From: Bacteroidota bacterium
Lineage (GTDB): Bacteria; Bacteroidota; Bacteroidia; Chitinophagales; LD1
Direction: 5' to 3'
Length of the DNA: 64,000 bases
Assembly (NCBI GenBank): GCA_018267365.1
Contig: JAFDYQ010000001.1
Coordinates: forward strand, 248,001 to 312,000
Position numbers and translations under genes: made by a program
In this document: piece after piece, positions 42,839 through 53,700 of the stretch
How positions within the stretch are numbered: position 1 is the stretch's first letter
Layout of the letters: each line of letters opens with the position of its first letter
Notes under the pieces: model-generated
Told to the model about the DNA's origin: nothing
Database searches by the model: none
What the model saw: the letters and a program-made list of their open reading frames with translations, nothing else

Positions 42839-44688
42839 TGCGCATGCTCAGGTACCTGGTCAGGCTCTTTGTGCTGCTGCTATTCATATTTGCCATCAGC
42901 CGTATTATATTTCTGGTAGCTGCACATAATGCCTTTGCGGCAGAAAGCTGGCAGACGATACTTGCATCCTTTTACTATGGACTCAAGACGGATGTTTCTG
43001 CTGCCTGCTATATCCTGCTCCTGCCTGCGCTGCTGGCGGGTATTGAGCTAATATGGGAGTCTTCTCTTTTGTACTACCTCCGGCTGTACTATATATGGCT
43101 CGTCATCTTTGTCAATGCGCTGGTAACCTCTTCAGAGGTGGGCCTCTATCCGGAGTGGGGCACCAAGATGAACTATAAGGCGCTGCTGTATCTACAGCAC
43201 CCCTCTGAGATATTTCATACGGCCTCGGTATATCTGCTGGCAGGCTTTGTAGTGCTGACCCTGATACAATGGATATTTGGGCGCATCCTTTATCGCGCTA
43301 TAGTGGCTCCATCGGATACGGTGAGACGGAAGCCACTGGCAGCTATCCTGATAGTGCCTGTGGCAGGGCTACTCTTTATCGGTATCAGGGGTGGTGTGCA
43401 GGAGATACCTATGTCTGCAGGTGACTCATACTATACTGCCAATCCTGCACTGAACTGGGCAGCTGTCAATTCACTCTGGAACCTCGGCCAAAGCGTACTG
43501 GCGGGCAGGCAGTATGGCCGTGTCAATCCATATAAACTAATGCCGGAAGCGGAGGCAGAGAGAATAGTAAATGAAATGCAGGTATGCCCGAATGATACAT
43601 CAGCTCCTATCCTCACTACGCGCAGGCCTAATATCGTTTTGATCGTATTTGAAGGGTGGTCGGCTGAGCTGATATCATCTATATCGGGCAATATGGAGCA
43701 CTCCTGCACGCCGCACTTTGACCAGCTGGCTGCATCGGGTCTGTTGTTTACCAACTGCCTGGCATCGGGTGAGCGGTCAGATCAGGGGCTGACAGCTATA
43801 CTGTCCGGGTTTCCGGCCTTGCCGCTTTCGTCTATCGCCAACTATACAGCAAAGGTAGACAGGCTGCCATCGCTCCTACAACCATTTAAAAAAGAGGGCT
43901 ACAGTTCGCTCTTCCTATTTGGCGGGCAGCTGAGCTATGGCAATCTGAATACGCTGATCTATCACAATGGATTTGACAAGGTGATAGAGGAGAAAAATAT
44001 AGACCCGCAGCTATACCGTGGCCGGCTGGGGGTGCATGACCAGCATACATTTGAGGTATTGCGTAAAGAGCTGAATACGATGCACCAGCCTTTCTTTGCT
44101 GGCTTCTTTACACAGAGTACGCACTTCAGCTATGACTATCCGGGTGTCAAGAAAACACTATCATGGGCCGGCGGTGAAAGTGACTACGCGAACTCTCTGA
44201 TGTATGCCGATAGCTGCCTGGGAGATTTTATAGATAAAGCAAAAAGAGAGCCGTGGTTTAGCCATACGCTATTTATCCTCGTAGCAGATCACAGCCATGT
44301 GGTGCCCTGGTGCGATGATCACCGCACGGCGGCTATGCACCATATCCCGCTGCTACTGTATGGAGATGTCTTGGCGGATGCGTACAGAAGCAAGCGTATA
44401 GTGTCCATCGTCTCGCAGCAGGATATACCAGCTACGCTGCTGACGCAGACGGGCCACGCACATAGCGAGTATACATGGAGCCGCGACATGCTATCATCCT
44501 GTAGCAGTCATTTTGCGTATTGGACCTTTACAGAAGGGATGGGCTTTACGACAGATAGCAGTGAGCTAGTGTATGATCTGGCTGGGAGGAAAACTATCAG
44601 CAGTCATTGCAATGACGATAGTGCCTTAGTGAAAAAAAAGGCTTTCTCCTATATACAGATGGTGATGGAGGATTTTCTGAGGAAGTGA
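42838..44688 (+). CDS. LTA synthase/sulfatase-type membrane phosphoglycerol transferase
   Basis: 616 residues. Five hydrophobic segments occupy the first 200 residues, followed by a large alkaline-phosphatase-fold domain outside the cytoplasm. RRPNIVLIVFEGWSAELI starts the domain (metal-binding Glu). The nucleophile region is SGERSDQGLTAILSGFPA, with Ser where LtaS has Thr. ILVADHSHVVPWCDDHRTAAMHHIP carries the metal ligands (AD and H). Relatives add glycerol phosphate or other groups to envelope polymers; in a Gram-negative the acceptor is likely a glycan or lipid. It converges with the M28 gene at abutting stop codons. Confidence 0.87.
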   Translation: MRMLRYLVRLFVLLLFIFAISRIIFLVAAHNAFAAESWQTILASFYYGLKTDVSAACYILLLPALLAGIELIWESSLLYYLRLYYIWLVIFVNALVTSSEVGLYPEWGTKMNYKALLYLQHPSEIFHTASVYLLAGFVVLTLIQWIFGRILYRAIVAPSDTVRRKPLAAILIVPVAGLLFIGIRGGVQEIPMSAGDSYYTANPALNWAAVNSLWNLGQSVLAGRQYGRVNPYKLMPEAEAERIVNEMQVCPNDTSAPILTTRRPNIVLIVFEGWSAELISSISGNMEHSCTPHFDQLAASGLLFTNCLASGERSDQGLTAILSGFPALPLSSIANYTAKVDRLPSLLQPFKKEGYSSLFLFGGQLSYGNLNTLIYHNGFDKVIEEKNIDPQLYRGRLGVHDQHTFEVLRKELNTMHQPFFAGFFTQSTHFSYDYPGVKKTLSWAGGESDYANSLMYADSCLGDFIDKAKREPWFSHTLFILVADHSHVVPWCDDHRTAAMHHIPLLLYGDVLADAYRSKRIVSIVSQQDIPATLLTQTGHAHSEYTWSRDMLSSCSSHFAYWTFTEGMGFTTDSSELVYDLAGRKTISSHCNDDSALVKKKAFSYIQMVMEDFLRK

Positions 44689-45696
44689 TCACCCTTTTGC
44701 CTTTTTCTCACTATCGTACTGATAGATCACCTGGATCATCACCTTGCCTACGTAGCCGAGGGTGTTTTTGCTGATGAGGTCTATGTTGTCTTTGTGCGTG
44801 TGGTGATGGTGGCCGAAACCGTCCTCGCCGTAGCGGATCACATCTATGGTAGGGATATGCAGGATCTGATTGACATAGTAGTGATCATCTGTGACCTGGC
44901 CGAAGATGCGATTGACAAAGAGGCTGCTGTAGCCCAGGCGCTCAGCAGTGTGCCATACATACTGGCTGACCCAGTCGGCCATGGTAGCAGATACGCCCTC
45001 TCTCGGGAATGCCGCATCAGCTGTACCGACCATATCCAGATTGATACCAAAGTCTGCGCGATAGCCGGGTACGTGAGGATGGGAGGCCCAATACTGCGAG
45101 CCGAGGCACCAGGAGTTTTGCATCTTAGGTAGCTTGCTATCGTCCGGCTGGCCGTAGTCCTCGCTATCAAAGAGGATGATATCTACGCCTATCTCCGGCC
45201 GCTGCTGATGGATAGTGCGGGCGATCTCCATGGCTACAGCGGTGCTGCTGCCGCCATCGTCTGCACCATTGATAGGTTTGTCGCGGTCTTGGTCATCCTC
45301 ATCTGCTATGGGGCGTGTATCCCAGTGGGAACTAATAAAAATACGTGTGGTAGCCTTAGGGTTGAAAGATGCAATAATATTAGTAGACTTCATCTTCAGG
45401 CCATCAAAAGCAGTGGCGGTATATTTCTGAATATAAACCGTATCGGCCCAGCCTTGTAGCTTGTGTGCTATCCAAGAGGCACATTTGTCGTGAGCCGCAG
45501 AGTTGGGTGTGCGCGGGCCGAAGTCTACCTGAGCCTGCACGTAGCTATAGGCAGAGTCTGCGTTGAAGGCTGGCACACTGACCAGTGCCGGCTCCTGTGG
45601 GGGCGCAGGTGTACCGGCTGCGTCTTCATTAGCCTTAGGATTATTACACGATGCAAGAAGCAAGGCGAGCACAGCAGTGATGCAAAGTTTATTCAT
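44689..45696 (-). CDS. M28-family lipoprotein, glutaminyl cyclase-like
   Basis: 335 residues from the ATG at 45696. A lipoprotein signal ends in LLASCNNP (Cys17). Metal ligands run in the M28E/glutaminyl-cyclase pattern: SSHWDTRP (His), GADDGGSSTA (Asp), FDSEDYG (Glu), NLDMVGT (Asp) and HHHHTHKDNID (His). The order and spacing fit glutaminyl-peptide cyclotransferases better than aminopeptidases. Such enzymes form N-terminal pyroglutamate on exported proteins, which is common on Bacteroidota lipoproteins and T9SS cargo. The stop codons of this and the LTA-synthase-like gene abut exactly. Confidence 0.85.
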   Translation of the reverse strand: MNKLCITAVLALLLASCNNPKANEDAAGTPAPPQEPALVSVPAFNADSAYSYVQAQVDFGPRTPNSAAHDKCASWIAHKLQGWADTVYIQKYTATAFDGLKMKSTNIIASFNPKATTRIFISSHWDTRPIADEDDQDRDKPINGADDGGSSTAVAMEIARTIHQQRPEIGVDIILFDSEDYGQPDDSKLPKMQNSWCLGSQYWASHPHVPGYRADFGINLDMVGTADAAFPREGVSATMADWVSQYVWHTAERLGYSSLFVNRIFGQVTDDHYYVNQILHIPTIDVIRYGEDGFGHHHHTHKDNIDLISKNTLGYVGKVMIQVIYQYDSEKKAKG

Positions 45697-45763
45697 GTAG
45701 CTTTCGGGCTTTAGCTTTATCAATTTTTAATGACCATCTGAAACTTTACATCACGATAGCTTG

Positions 45764-45824
45764 AACCGCCAAGAACGCTAGGGCATTTTATCTATTCTCC
45801 GCGTTCTTAGCGTTCTCCGCGGTT
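45764..45824. repeat. Interspersed hairpin repeat after cysS
   Basis: AACCGCCAAGAACGCTA (45764-45780) pairs imperfectly with TAGCGTTCTCCGCGGTT (45808-45824). This AACCGC/AAGAACGC theme is a familiar interspersed repeat in Bacteroidota genomes. It separates cysS from the M28 gene. Confidence 0.6.
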
Positions 45825-45860
45825 AATTATTCGCTATGGTACAAAGTTCCAGATATGCAG

Positions 45861-47354
45861 TTAGTTTTTGCTCCAGGTAGTTCCTTCTTTACCATCTTTC
45901 ACCTGTATGCTGAGCCGGAGCAGGGCATCGCGAATTTTGTCCGATGTGGCAAAGTCCTTCTTGTCACGGGCATCTTTGCGCAGAGACAGGATCAGGTCCA
46001 TCAGGCCTTCCGCTGTATTGTCATCCTGAGCGTCTGCCTTGTCTATGGCCAGTATATCACGGACGAAGGCTATAAAAGTATCTTTCAACCTTTTGAACGT
46101 AGCCTCGTCAATACTGCTGATCGCGATATGGCCTTCCTTGAAGGAGTTTATCTTCTTGCTCATCTCAAAGAGGATGGCTGTGACCTCAGCCGTATTGAAG
46201 TCATCATTCATTTTGTCATAGATCTGCTCGCACAGGTCATTGACCTCTTTGTCCTCGGCTTCGCTCCCGGTGCCCTGGCCGGCAGTGTAAACTAACGCTT
46301 GTAAGTTTTCGTACGCATTCATAAGCTTGGCGTATCCCTTCTCGGCAGCCTGCAGGGCTTCATTGGAGAAATCAAGTGTAGAGCGGTAGTGGCTCTGCAT
46401 CATAAAGAACTTGACCGCCATGGGTGCATAGGCTTTATCCAGCATCTTGTGCGCTCCGGCGAAAAGCTCTTTTGGCAGGAAAGAATTTCCTTTGGATTTG
46501 CTCATTTTCTCGCCGTTCACGGTGAGCATATTGGCGTGCATCCAGTAGCGTACGGGATTGACACCATCGGCGCCTACGCCCTGTGCTATCTCACACTCGT
46601 GGTGCGGGAACTTCAGATCCATACCACCGCCGTGTATGTCAAACTGCTGGCCCAGGTACTTGCCACTCATGGCAGAGCACTCCAGGTGCCAGCCCGGGCA
46701 GCCATCTCCCCATGGAGAAGGCCACTTCTGCAGGGCATTGTCCGGTGTCTTGATCCAGAGGGCAAAGTCGTAAGAATTTTTCTTGTCGCCGGTGCCAGAC
46801 AGCTCACGTGTCACCTCCATCAGATCATCTACATTGCGACCGCTGAGCTGGCCATACGGATGCGTCTCCATATACTTCTTGACATCAAAGTACACGGAGC
46901 CATTCACCTCGTAGGCATAGCCATTGGCCAGTATGCGCTTCACCATCTCGATCTGCTCTACTATGTGGCCGGTAGCGGTCGGCTCTATACTGGGAGGCAT
47001 CAGATTAAATATATCACACACTTCATGGAAACTGGTCGTATACTTCTGCACGATCTCCATGGGCTCGAGCTGCTCCAGCTTGGCGCGCACTTCGATCTTG
47101 CTCTCTCCGGCATCTGCATCATCTGTCAGGTGGCCGGCATCGGTGATATTGCGCACATAGCGTACTTTGTATCCGATATGCGTGAGGTAGCGATAGACTA
47201 CGTCAAAGGTTGTAAAGCTTCTCAGGTTGCCGAGGTGCACTTCATTATATACAGTCGGGCCGCAGGCGTAGAGGCCTACGAAAGGCGGATTTAAGGGTTG
47301 AAAAACTTCCTTCTCCCTGCTCAGGGTATTATAGATCTTCAGAGTTGATGGCAT
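45861..47354 (-). CDS. cysS: Cysteinyl-tRNA synthetase
   Basis: 497 residues from the ATG at 47354. Class I synthetase with zinc: ACGPTVYNEVHLGNLRSF supplies the first Cys and the HIGH-like HLGN, GCPGWHLECSAM and FPHHECEIAQ complete the site, and MSKSKGN is the KMSKS loop. A TTG three codons earlier (47363) is excluded because it lies inside the -7 box TATATTTG (47361-47368). The C-terminal anticodon-binding helices are complete. Confidence 0.97.
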   Translation of the reverse strand: MPSTLKIYNTLSREKEVFQPLNPPFVGLYACGPTVYNEVHLGNLRSFTTFDVVYRYLTHIGYKVRYVRNITDAGHLTDDADAGESKIEVRAKLEQLEPMEIVQKYTTSFHEVCDIFNLMPPSIEPTATGHIVEQIEMVKRILANGYAYEVNGSVYFDVKKYMETHPYGQLSGRNVDDLMEVTRELSGTGDKKNSYDFALWIKTPDNALQKWPSPWGDGCPGWHLECSAMSGKYLGQQFDIHGGGMDLKFPHHECEIAQGVGADGVNPVRYWMHANMLTVNGEKMSKSKGNSFLPKELFAGAHKMLDKAYAPMAVKFFMMQSHYRSTLDFSNEALQAAEKGYAKLMNAYENLQALVYTAGQGTGSEAEDKEVNDLCEQIYDKMNDDFNTAEVTAILFEMSKKINSFKEGHIAISSIDEATFKRLKDTFIAFVRDILAIDKADAQDDNTAEGLMDLILSLRKDARDKKDFATSDKIRDALLRLSIQVKDGKEGTTWSKN

Positions 47355-47360
47355 AGGCCT

Positions 47361-47368
47361 CAAATATA
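47361..47368 (-). promoter_or_regulatory. cysS -7 box, leaderless
   Basis: TATATTTG on the minus strand (47368-47361), exact consensus, ends 6 nt before the ATG at 47354. No convincing -33 TTG. Confidence 0.55.
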
Positions 47369-47395
47369 GGAAAAGCGGCCCACGGCTCTAAATAC

Positions 47396-48499
47396 CTAAG
47401 GCTGTACCGGTAGTGACAGGGTGGTGACGATAGGATAATGATCTGACAGCCTGCGATGGATAGTCCTGCACGAGAGGATAGATATACCGGGATCTGTAAG
47501 CATAAAATCTATGCGGTAGACACCCAGCTTGGTAGCAAATGAGCTACCAAAACCTGCCCCTTTCTCTACAAATGCATCTTTCAGGCCCCGGCTGATCGTG
47601 TGGTAGGTGTAGGACACCGGAGCGTCATTAAAATCGCCGCAGAGGATCTTTGGCCCTTTATATTGACCAATGGCATCTTGTAGCATACGTGCCTGATGTG
47701 CGCGAGCTGATGTGGCACGCTTCATTTTGCCCAGTATATTTTTGAGCTTGTACCAGCTGGTACTTTGGTTTTCGCTCAGCTCCTCTATTGTGTCGTAGTC
47801 GTCATAACCCAGATGGATAGACTGCAGGTGGGTATTGTAGACCCTGAGCAGGCGGCCATCTACGCGCAAGTCCGCATACATGCATTGATTAGCCATAGAC
47901 CGACCTATCTGGACCAAGCCCTTATCTACTATCTCATAGCGAGAAAATATAGCCAGTCCCCACTGCATATGGTTTGTCTTGCTCCTAATCTCTTTGGGAT
48001 GATTCTTGTCAAATGTGATCCTCATATAGTGATGCTGATAGCCGAGGCTATCGCGCAGATACTCTGTGTCCCGAAATTCATTTTCATCCGTATAGTATTC
48101 CTGAAAACAAATGATGTCGGGGCTTTCTGTACGAATGAGCCGCATGATGGCAGACCTGGTATCCTTATTCCCAGACCAATTGTACAGGTCAAAGTTGCGG
48201 ACATTATAGCTCATTATCTTAATGCCCTGGGTCTCTTCTGATCCTAAATGAAAGGAGACTACTGTGTGTATAAAGGGCCATGCCAAGAAGATAGCAGCAA
48301 GGTTGACCCAGAAAATAAACATACGGGCTCCGGCAGAAATAAAAAGAAAAATAACGGCCAAGCCCGCTATGAAAGGAAATGCCAGACCCAAAAACTGCAA
48401 GGGCCAAAATACTGAGGGATCTATATAGCAAGCCAGGCAGGATGCGATCAGTCCTATGAGGACCAGAATATTGGCTATATAGAAAATCTTTTTGATCAC
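47396..48499 (-). CDS. Endonuclease/exonuclease/phosphatase (EEP) family protein, membrane-anchored
   Basis: 367 residues. Three hydrophobic segments in the first 85 residues anchor an EEP domain outside the cytoplasm or at the membrane. Its motifs are KIMSYNVRNFDLY, DIICFQEYY (metal-binding Glu), VYNTHLQS, LCGDFNDAP and RLSDHYPIVT. Substrates in this superfamily range from DNA to phospholipids and sphingolipids, and nothing here decides between them. It starts 14 nt after the epimerase stop, so the two are one operon. Confidence 0.87.
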   Translation of the reverse strand: MIKKIFYIANILVLIGLIASCLACYIDPSVFWPLQFLGLAFPFIAGLAVIFLFISAGARMFIFWVNLAAIFLAWPFIHTVVSFHLGSEETQGIKIMSYNVRNFDLYNWSGNKDTRSAIMRLIRTESPDIICFQEYYTDENEFRDTEYLRDSLGYQHHYMRITFDKNHPKEIRSKTNHMQWGLAIFSRYEIVDKGLVQIGRSMANQCMYADLRVDGRLLRVYNTHLQSIHLGYDDYDTIEELSENQSTSWYKLKNILGKMKRATSARAHQARMLQDAIGQYKGPKILCGDFNDAPVSYTYHTISRGLKDAFVEKGAGFGSSFATKLGVYRIDFMLTDPGISILSCRTIHRRLSDHYPIVTTLSLPVQP

Positions 48500-48513
48500 A
48501 GATACGGAGCTAT

Positions 48514-49521
48514 TTAGGATAGAATAGCAAATGCCTTATGATCTCTGTGGCTCTCAAGATAGAGTGCAGCTACGTCGCCAATGGTCTCCCTGAGAGGTCG
48601 GAAGGTAAAATCTAATGCCTTCTTGACTTTATCATTGCTGTAGTAAAAATCATTCTGACCTATCTCTACACTATCATGGGTGATGATGGCCGACGGTTTA
48701 GAAAAAATGGACTTTATGGCTTCAAACCGCCATGCCAGCGATCCGAGTAGCTTGCCAGAATGAATAAATGGCCTGCGTACTTTCATAGCATCTGCTGCCA
48801 TCCACATTACATCGCGAAAAGAGGCATTTTCTGCTGAGACTATGAATTTCTCTGCCTGAATGCCAGAATGCATCAGCCTGATCGCGACCTCTACTACGTC
48901 TCTGACGTCTACGAAACCATTAACCCCTGTAGTATAAAAAGGTAGTCCGCTATAGACATGACTAAATATCCCATTGGGTGGAATATTCCAGAATCCGCCG
49001 CCGAGAATGGTAGATGGATTTATGATCACAGCATTGAGCCCTTCCGCTATTCCCCGCCATACCTCGCGCTCTGCATATAGTTTGCTTTTGTAGTAGGCAA
49101 AGTTGTCTTTAGAATCTTTGACATCGATATTTTCATCTATGAGCCTGATAGCTCCCTCAGGGCGGCCAAATGCTGCCACACTACTGACATACAGGAATTT
49201 TTTGATGTCACTGCCCAAAGCGGCATTGACCACATTGGCGGTACCTTCTGCGTTGACTCCCATCATCAGCTCCTGATCGCGCGGCTGCATGGAGATCATG
49301 GCCGCTACATGATATACCTGGTCTACACCGAGCATGGCCTCCTCCAGTGCATAGATATCCCGCACATCTCCTTCTACCCACTCTATGCGATCCAGGTATC
49401 CATCCAGCAGGCTCATATCACTCGTGGCCCTGCGCAAACCCCGTACATGCTCACCGCGCCTGATCAATTCCTTGACCAGATAGGAGCCTAGCAGCCCATT
49501 TGCACCAGTGACCAATACCAT
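48514..49521 (-). CDS. NAD-dependent epimerase/dehydratase (extended SDR)
   Basis: 335 residues. Rossmann motif VTGANGLLGSYL at the N-terminus, VYHVAAMIS, the catalytic YYKSK (YxxxK) and INPSTILGGGFW. This resembles extended SDRs acting on nucleotide sugars or on dihydroflavonol-like compounds. It lies between anmK and the EEP gene, all transcribed on the minus strand. The substrate is unknown. Confidence 0.86.
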   Translation of the reverse strand: MVLVTGANGLLGSYLVKELIRRGEHVRGLRRATSDMSLLDGYLDRIEWVEGDVRDIYALEEAMLGVDQVYHVAAMISMQPRDQELMMGVNAEGTANVVNAALGSDIKKFLYVSSVAAFGRPEGAIRLIDENIDVKDSKDNFAYYKSKLYAEREVWRGIAEGLNAVIINPSTILGGGFWNIPPNGIFSHVYSGLPFYTTGVNGFVDVRDVVEVAIRLMHSGIQAEKFIVSAENASFRDVMWMAADAMKVRRPFIHSGKLLGSLAWRFEAIKSIFSKPSAIITHDSVEIGQNDFYYSNDKVKKALDFTFRPLRETIGDVAALYLESHRDHKAFAILS

Positions 49522-49579
49522 AGTTCTGAAATGTGATGCCGCGAATATCGAATATTCATGCCTCTTTCAGGCAAATAGT

Positions 49580-50674
49580 TTAGGGAAGGTAGACAGCGCC
49601 GGCTATAGCACTTCTGGCGGCCCCTGTGACCGAGTGGAGTATATTGACCTCGCCACGCAGGCGCAATACTCCTATCAGGGCCATAATAAGGGCTTCTTTA
49701 TAGTTGACGATGTTTGCATCAGGCACCACCAGCTGTATATCCATATAATGCCCGAGCCGTTGTATCAGATATGTATTGAAGGCGCCTCCTCCCGTAGCAA
49801 GCATTCCCGCAGGAGTGTCTAAAGATGTCCTAATGCTATCGAGCTGCATCCATATCTGCATGGCGATATGCTCTGTATAAGTGGCCAGCTTGTCCCGGGC
49901 GCTGACGTCATATCCATCTATGAGGGGTAATATGGCCTCAGCCGTGAAGCCATTATCCAGGGATTTGGGTGGTGCCTTTTTGTAGTACTCCAGATCGTTT
50001 AGTGCATGAAGTAACTCCGGGTGAATATTTCCTCCGGCTGCGAGATGGCCATTGACATCAAACTCGTGTCCCATCTGCTGAGCATAATGATTCAATACCT
50101 GATTGGCGGTGCATATATCAAAAGCTATAATCCCTTGTTGGGCTTTCACAGTGACGTTTGCTATTCCACCCAGATTGAGCAGGTGTGAATAATCAGGAAA
50201 TAAAAGCTTATCGCCTATCGGGACGATCGGAGCACCGGTACCACCGAGGGCTACATCGCTACTCCGCAGGTCACATACTACCGGTATACCAGTGATCGCC
50301 GCTATAGAGGCGCCATCTCCTATCTGTGTAGTATAATGCTGATCCGGATAGTGAAATATCGTGTGTCCGTGAGAGGATATCAGATCCACCTTGCCTCGCA
50401 GCCCACTGTCATCTACAAACTGCGAGATCATGCCCCCTAGTAAATGTCCATAGGCTGAGTGCAGATGCCATAGTCCGCGTCCATCACGGTCGCGCGCACT
50501 ACGCAGTCTTTGGACCCACTCCTGAGTGTAGGCCACACAAGTGGTTTGCTCTATAGAAAAATGCCAGCGACCATCAGATACCGTGAAAGTGCAATAGGCT
50601 ATGTCCACACCATCCAGCGAACTACCTGACATGAGCCCTATAACACGATATGAATCCTGAAGCGGCATCGTCAT
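49580..50674 (-). CDS. anmK: Anhydro-N-acetylmuramic acid kinase
   Basis: 364 residues. Phosphorylates 1,6-anhydroMurNAc during peptidoglycan recycling. GLMSGSSLDGVDIAYC at the start is the ATP-binding signature; HGHTIFHYP, LNLGGIANVTV, FDICTANQVLNHYA and ATGGGAFNTYLIQRL are the remaining AnmK blocks. The N-terminus may start two codons later (50668). A TATGTTTA box at about 50686 is one mismatch from the -7 consensus and near the start. It is preceded by the giant PKD protein gene. Confidence 0.95.
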   Translation of the reverse strand: MTMPLQDSYRVIGLMSGSSLDGVDIAYCTFTVSDGRWHFSIEQTTCVAYTQEWVQRLRSARDRDGRGLWHLHSAYGHLLGGMISQFVDDSGLRGKVDLISSHGHTIFHYPDQHYTTQIGDGASIAAITGIPVVCDLRSSDVALGGTGAPIVPIGDKLLFPDYSHLLNLGGIANVTVKAQQGIIAFDICTANQVLNHYAQQMGHEFDVNGHLAAGGNIHPELLHALNDLEYYKKAPPKSLDNGFTAEAILPLIDGYDVSARDKLATYTEHIAMQIWMQLDSIRTSLDTPAGMLATGGGAFNTYLIQRLGHYMDIQLVVPDANIVNYKEALIMALIGVLRLRGEVNILHSVTGAARSAIAGAVYLP

Positions 50675-50720
50675 ACCTTAAACATAATTAAACTTTTGAG
50701 GAAAAAGCGATCAGCTCCTA

Positions 50721-53700
50721 TCAGCGTACAAGGGTCACATTGCCGGATCGGACTATATCCTCTCCATCGTATGTTTTGGCAGCTATGGTCCATACGTAGG
50801 TGCCTATGCCGAGGTCGTGGCCGTTGTAGCGGCCATCCCACCCGATGTTGATGTTTTGTGTCGAGAAGACTTTGGCACCCCATCGATCATAGACTGCAAA
50901 TTCCTGGAGCGTCTCGATATTAAGGTAGCGAGCTACCCTGAATACGTCATTGAGGCCGTCATCGTTTGGAGAAAAAGCAGTAGGAAGAAGCAGCTCCGTA
51001 TGGCCGTCTACTGTGACCAGCACAGAGTCATAATTGCTGCAGCCATACTCTGAGATGGCATATAGGTAATAGGTAGTCGTATGGAGCGGAGTGGCCGGTG
51101 TGGTCAGCTGAAAGGGTGACTCAATATACTGACCCGGATACCAATAGATGTAGGACACGTTGGCGGTACCGCTGAGCGTCGCCGGTGTATTGCGATAGAT
51201 GAGCGTATCCAGGCCGGCATCTACTATGGGCAATGGACGAATAGTGATATCTACCTCAGCCGTATCGGAGAAACAATCATTAGACACGCGCACATGATAT
51301 ACGATAGAGGCGAGGGGGATAGCTACCGGGCTGGAGTCTGCAGGGTGATTGATCCAGGTAGATGGATACCACTGATAGTAAAAGCCACCCGCGGCGTGGA
51401 GCCTGATCGACTTACCCTCGCACACGTCATATGGAGATTGGGCTACCGCCTGCACAGGCAGCTGCACATTGATAGTGATAGACGTGTCTGCATGGCACTG
51501 GTGTATGTTGAATACACGTACATGGTACGTATCCGTATCCATGGGATTAGCCGTTGGGTCGGCTATAGTGGTAGAGCTGAGACTTGGATCTGGCTGCCAC
51601 TGGTAGTCTACGCCACCGGTAGCCAGTAGCTGTATCGGGTGGCCCTGACATATATATGGCACATCGGGACCTATACCGGGCAGAGGCAGCGGATAGACAT
51701 GCACCAGTACAGAATCCCTGTTTTTGCACCCGTATGTGGTCTCTGTACCGGTCACATAGTACATATGATCACTGACGGGATAGACCAGGGGATCAGCTAT
51801 AGTGGTATCTGAGAGTGTAGCATCGGCACGCCAGTGGTAAATATCTGCACCAGATGCATGTATCTGTACCGTATCTCCGATACAGACAGAATCTATATGC
51901 TCTGTGGTGAGCGGTGGCAGGAGGTGTACCACTACCGTAGCCGTATCCTGCTTGGAGTAGCAATAGTTTTGTACCGTAAAGATGTATGTAGTAGTAGAAA
52001 GCGGAAAAAAGAATGGGCTGTTTGAGTTTGGGTCGCTGATGCCCACATTAGGGCTCCAGTTGTAGTATGAGTTGCCCTGTTTCAAAACATTGAGTGTCGT
52101 AGTATCATACTGACAGATGGCCTTGGCGGTGTCTACTATCAGGTTGAGGGCCGGATCCAGATCATATACGGTGACAGAATCTGTGAGACGGCAGCCGTTA
52201 GTATCAGTGCCGGTCACATAGTATGTTTGATTGCCGGCAGGCGGGGTAGCGACAGGATTGGGTATGGTGGTACTGGACAAACCGGTAGCAGGAGTCCAGG
52301 TATAGCTGACACCACCCGTGGCGGTGAGCTGCACACTCGTATGAAAGTTAGATCCTGCCTTGCATACAGAAGTGTCGGGCCCGGCATCAATTTGCGGGTT
52401 GGGGTAAGTATTGACCGTCACAGAATCAAAATTGCGGCAGCCGTTGCCATCCGTCACCGTGACATGGTATACTGTGGAGACTGTAGGTGTGGCTATGGGA
52501 TTACTGATAGTAGAGTCACTCAATGTAGTGCCTGGGGACCAGCTATAGCTCACGCCTCCTGTTTCACTGAGCTGGGTAGAGGTATTTGGACAGATCTTGA
52601 CTGTAGGCGAATGCGTGACGGAAGGCAATGGGTATACAATGACTGATTTTGTCACTGTATCCCTACAGCCATCTGATGTCACTGTGATAAGAGAAACCGT
52701 CTTAGTGCCCGGAGAACTGTATTTTATGACAGGGTTCATTTGGGTGCTCGTGCCGCCATTCCCAAAGTTCCAATAATAATTTGTCACCGGACCGGTGCCG
52801 GTATATGTGAAATGTACGGAATCGGACAGGCAGGCAGGTGGTGCCGAAAAATCGGGAACGGGTAGTGGCTTTACGGTGATGCTATGAGTAGCGGTGACAG
52901 CGCAGCCCACCACATTGCGTGCCGTCAGGGTGACACTATAGGTGCCCGGAGTACTATAGATGTGTGCAGGATTTTGAGTACCGCTGCTCTGACCATCTCC
53001 AAATATCCAGCTCCACGAGTCCAGGGGAGATGAGGTAGAAACAGACAAATCATGAAAAACTACAGCAGAATCCTGGCATACATCGACAAAAGAAAAATCG
53101 CTGGTCAGTGTAGGGTATATCCTGACCAGTGCATGTGAGGAGTCCACACAGATCCCCTTTCGTATGATGACCGTGACAGTATAGGTACCTGTATCAGGAT
53201 AGGTAAAGGCGGGATTTTTAAGATTTGAAGTATCGCTATTGATGCCTGCTACACCAAAGTCCCAGTGATACACCGGCGAGACATTGGTAGGCGGCGGGTT
53301 CATCGTACTGATATTATTAAAGTTGACGGTCCTGTCGGTACAGTTGAGTTCATAAACGCCAATGTTTAGGTGTGGATTATAAGTACCCGGTTGATACGGT
53401 ATAGTGACCGTAGGAATATTGCACGGGACTACGTTAAACTGATAATCCCTTATGACTTGACCTATGTAGACTCCGTTTCGATATTCTGCCACAGCTACAG
53501 CCACGACGAAGATCCCGGTCTGATTAGGTGTGCCTGTGAGGAGGCCCGTAGATGGGTCTATGGTGAGATCTCCTGCGCTGGAAGGACTGTTTAGTGGATT
53601 GGTAGCTCCATATGGTGTCAGATACACCACAGAATTGTATGGCGGCGCTGATGCTTGAGTAGGACACCCCGTACCCACATTTTGAGGTCCCGGGCTGGGA

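Noticed and set aside
46389-47294. 301-residue plus-strand frame opposite cysS
   Set aside because: Antisense to a complete cysS; no motif, no promoter.
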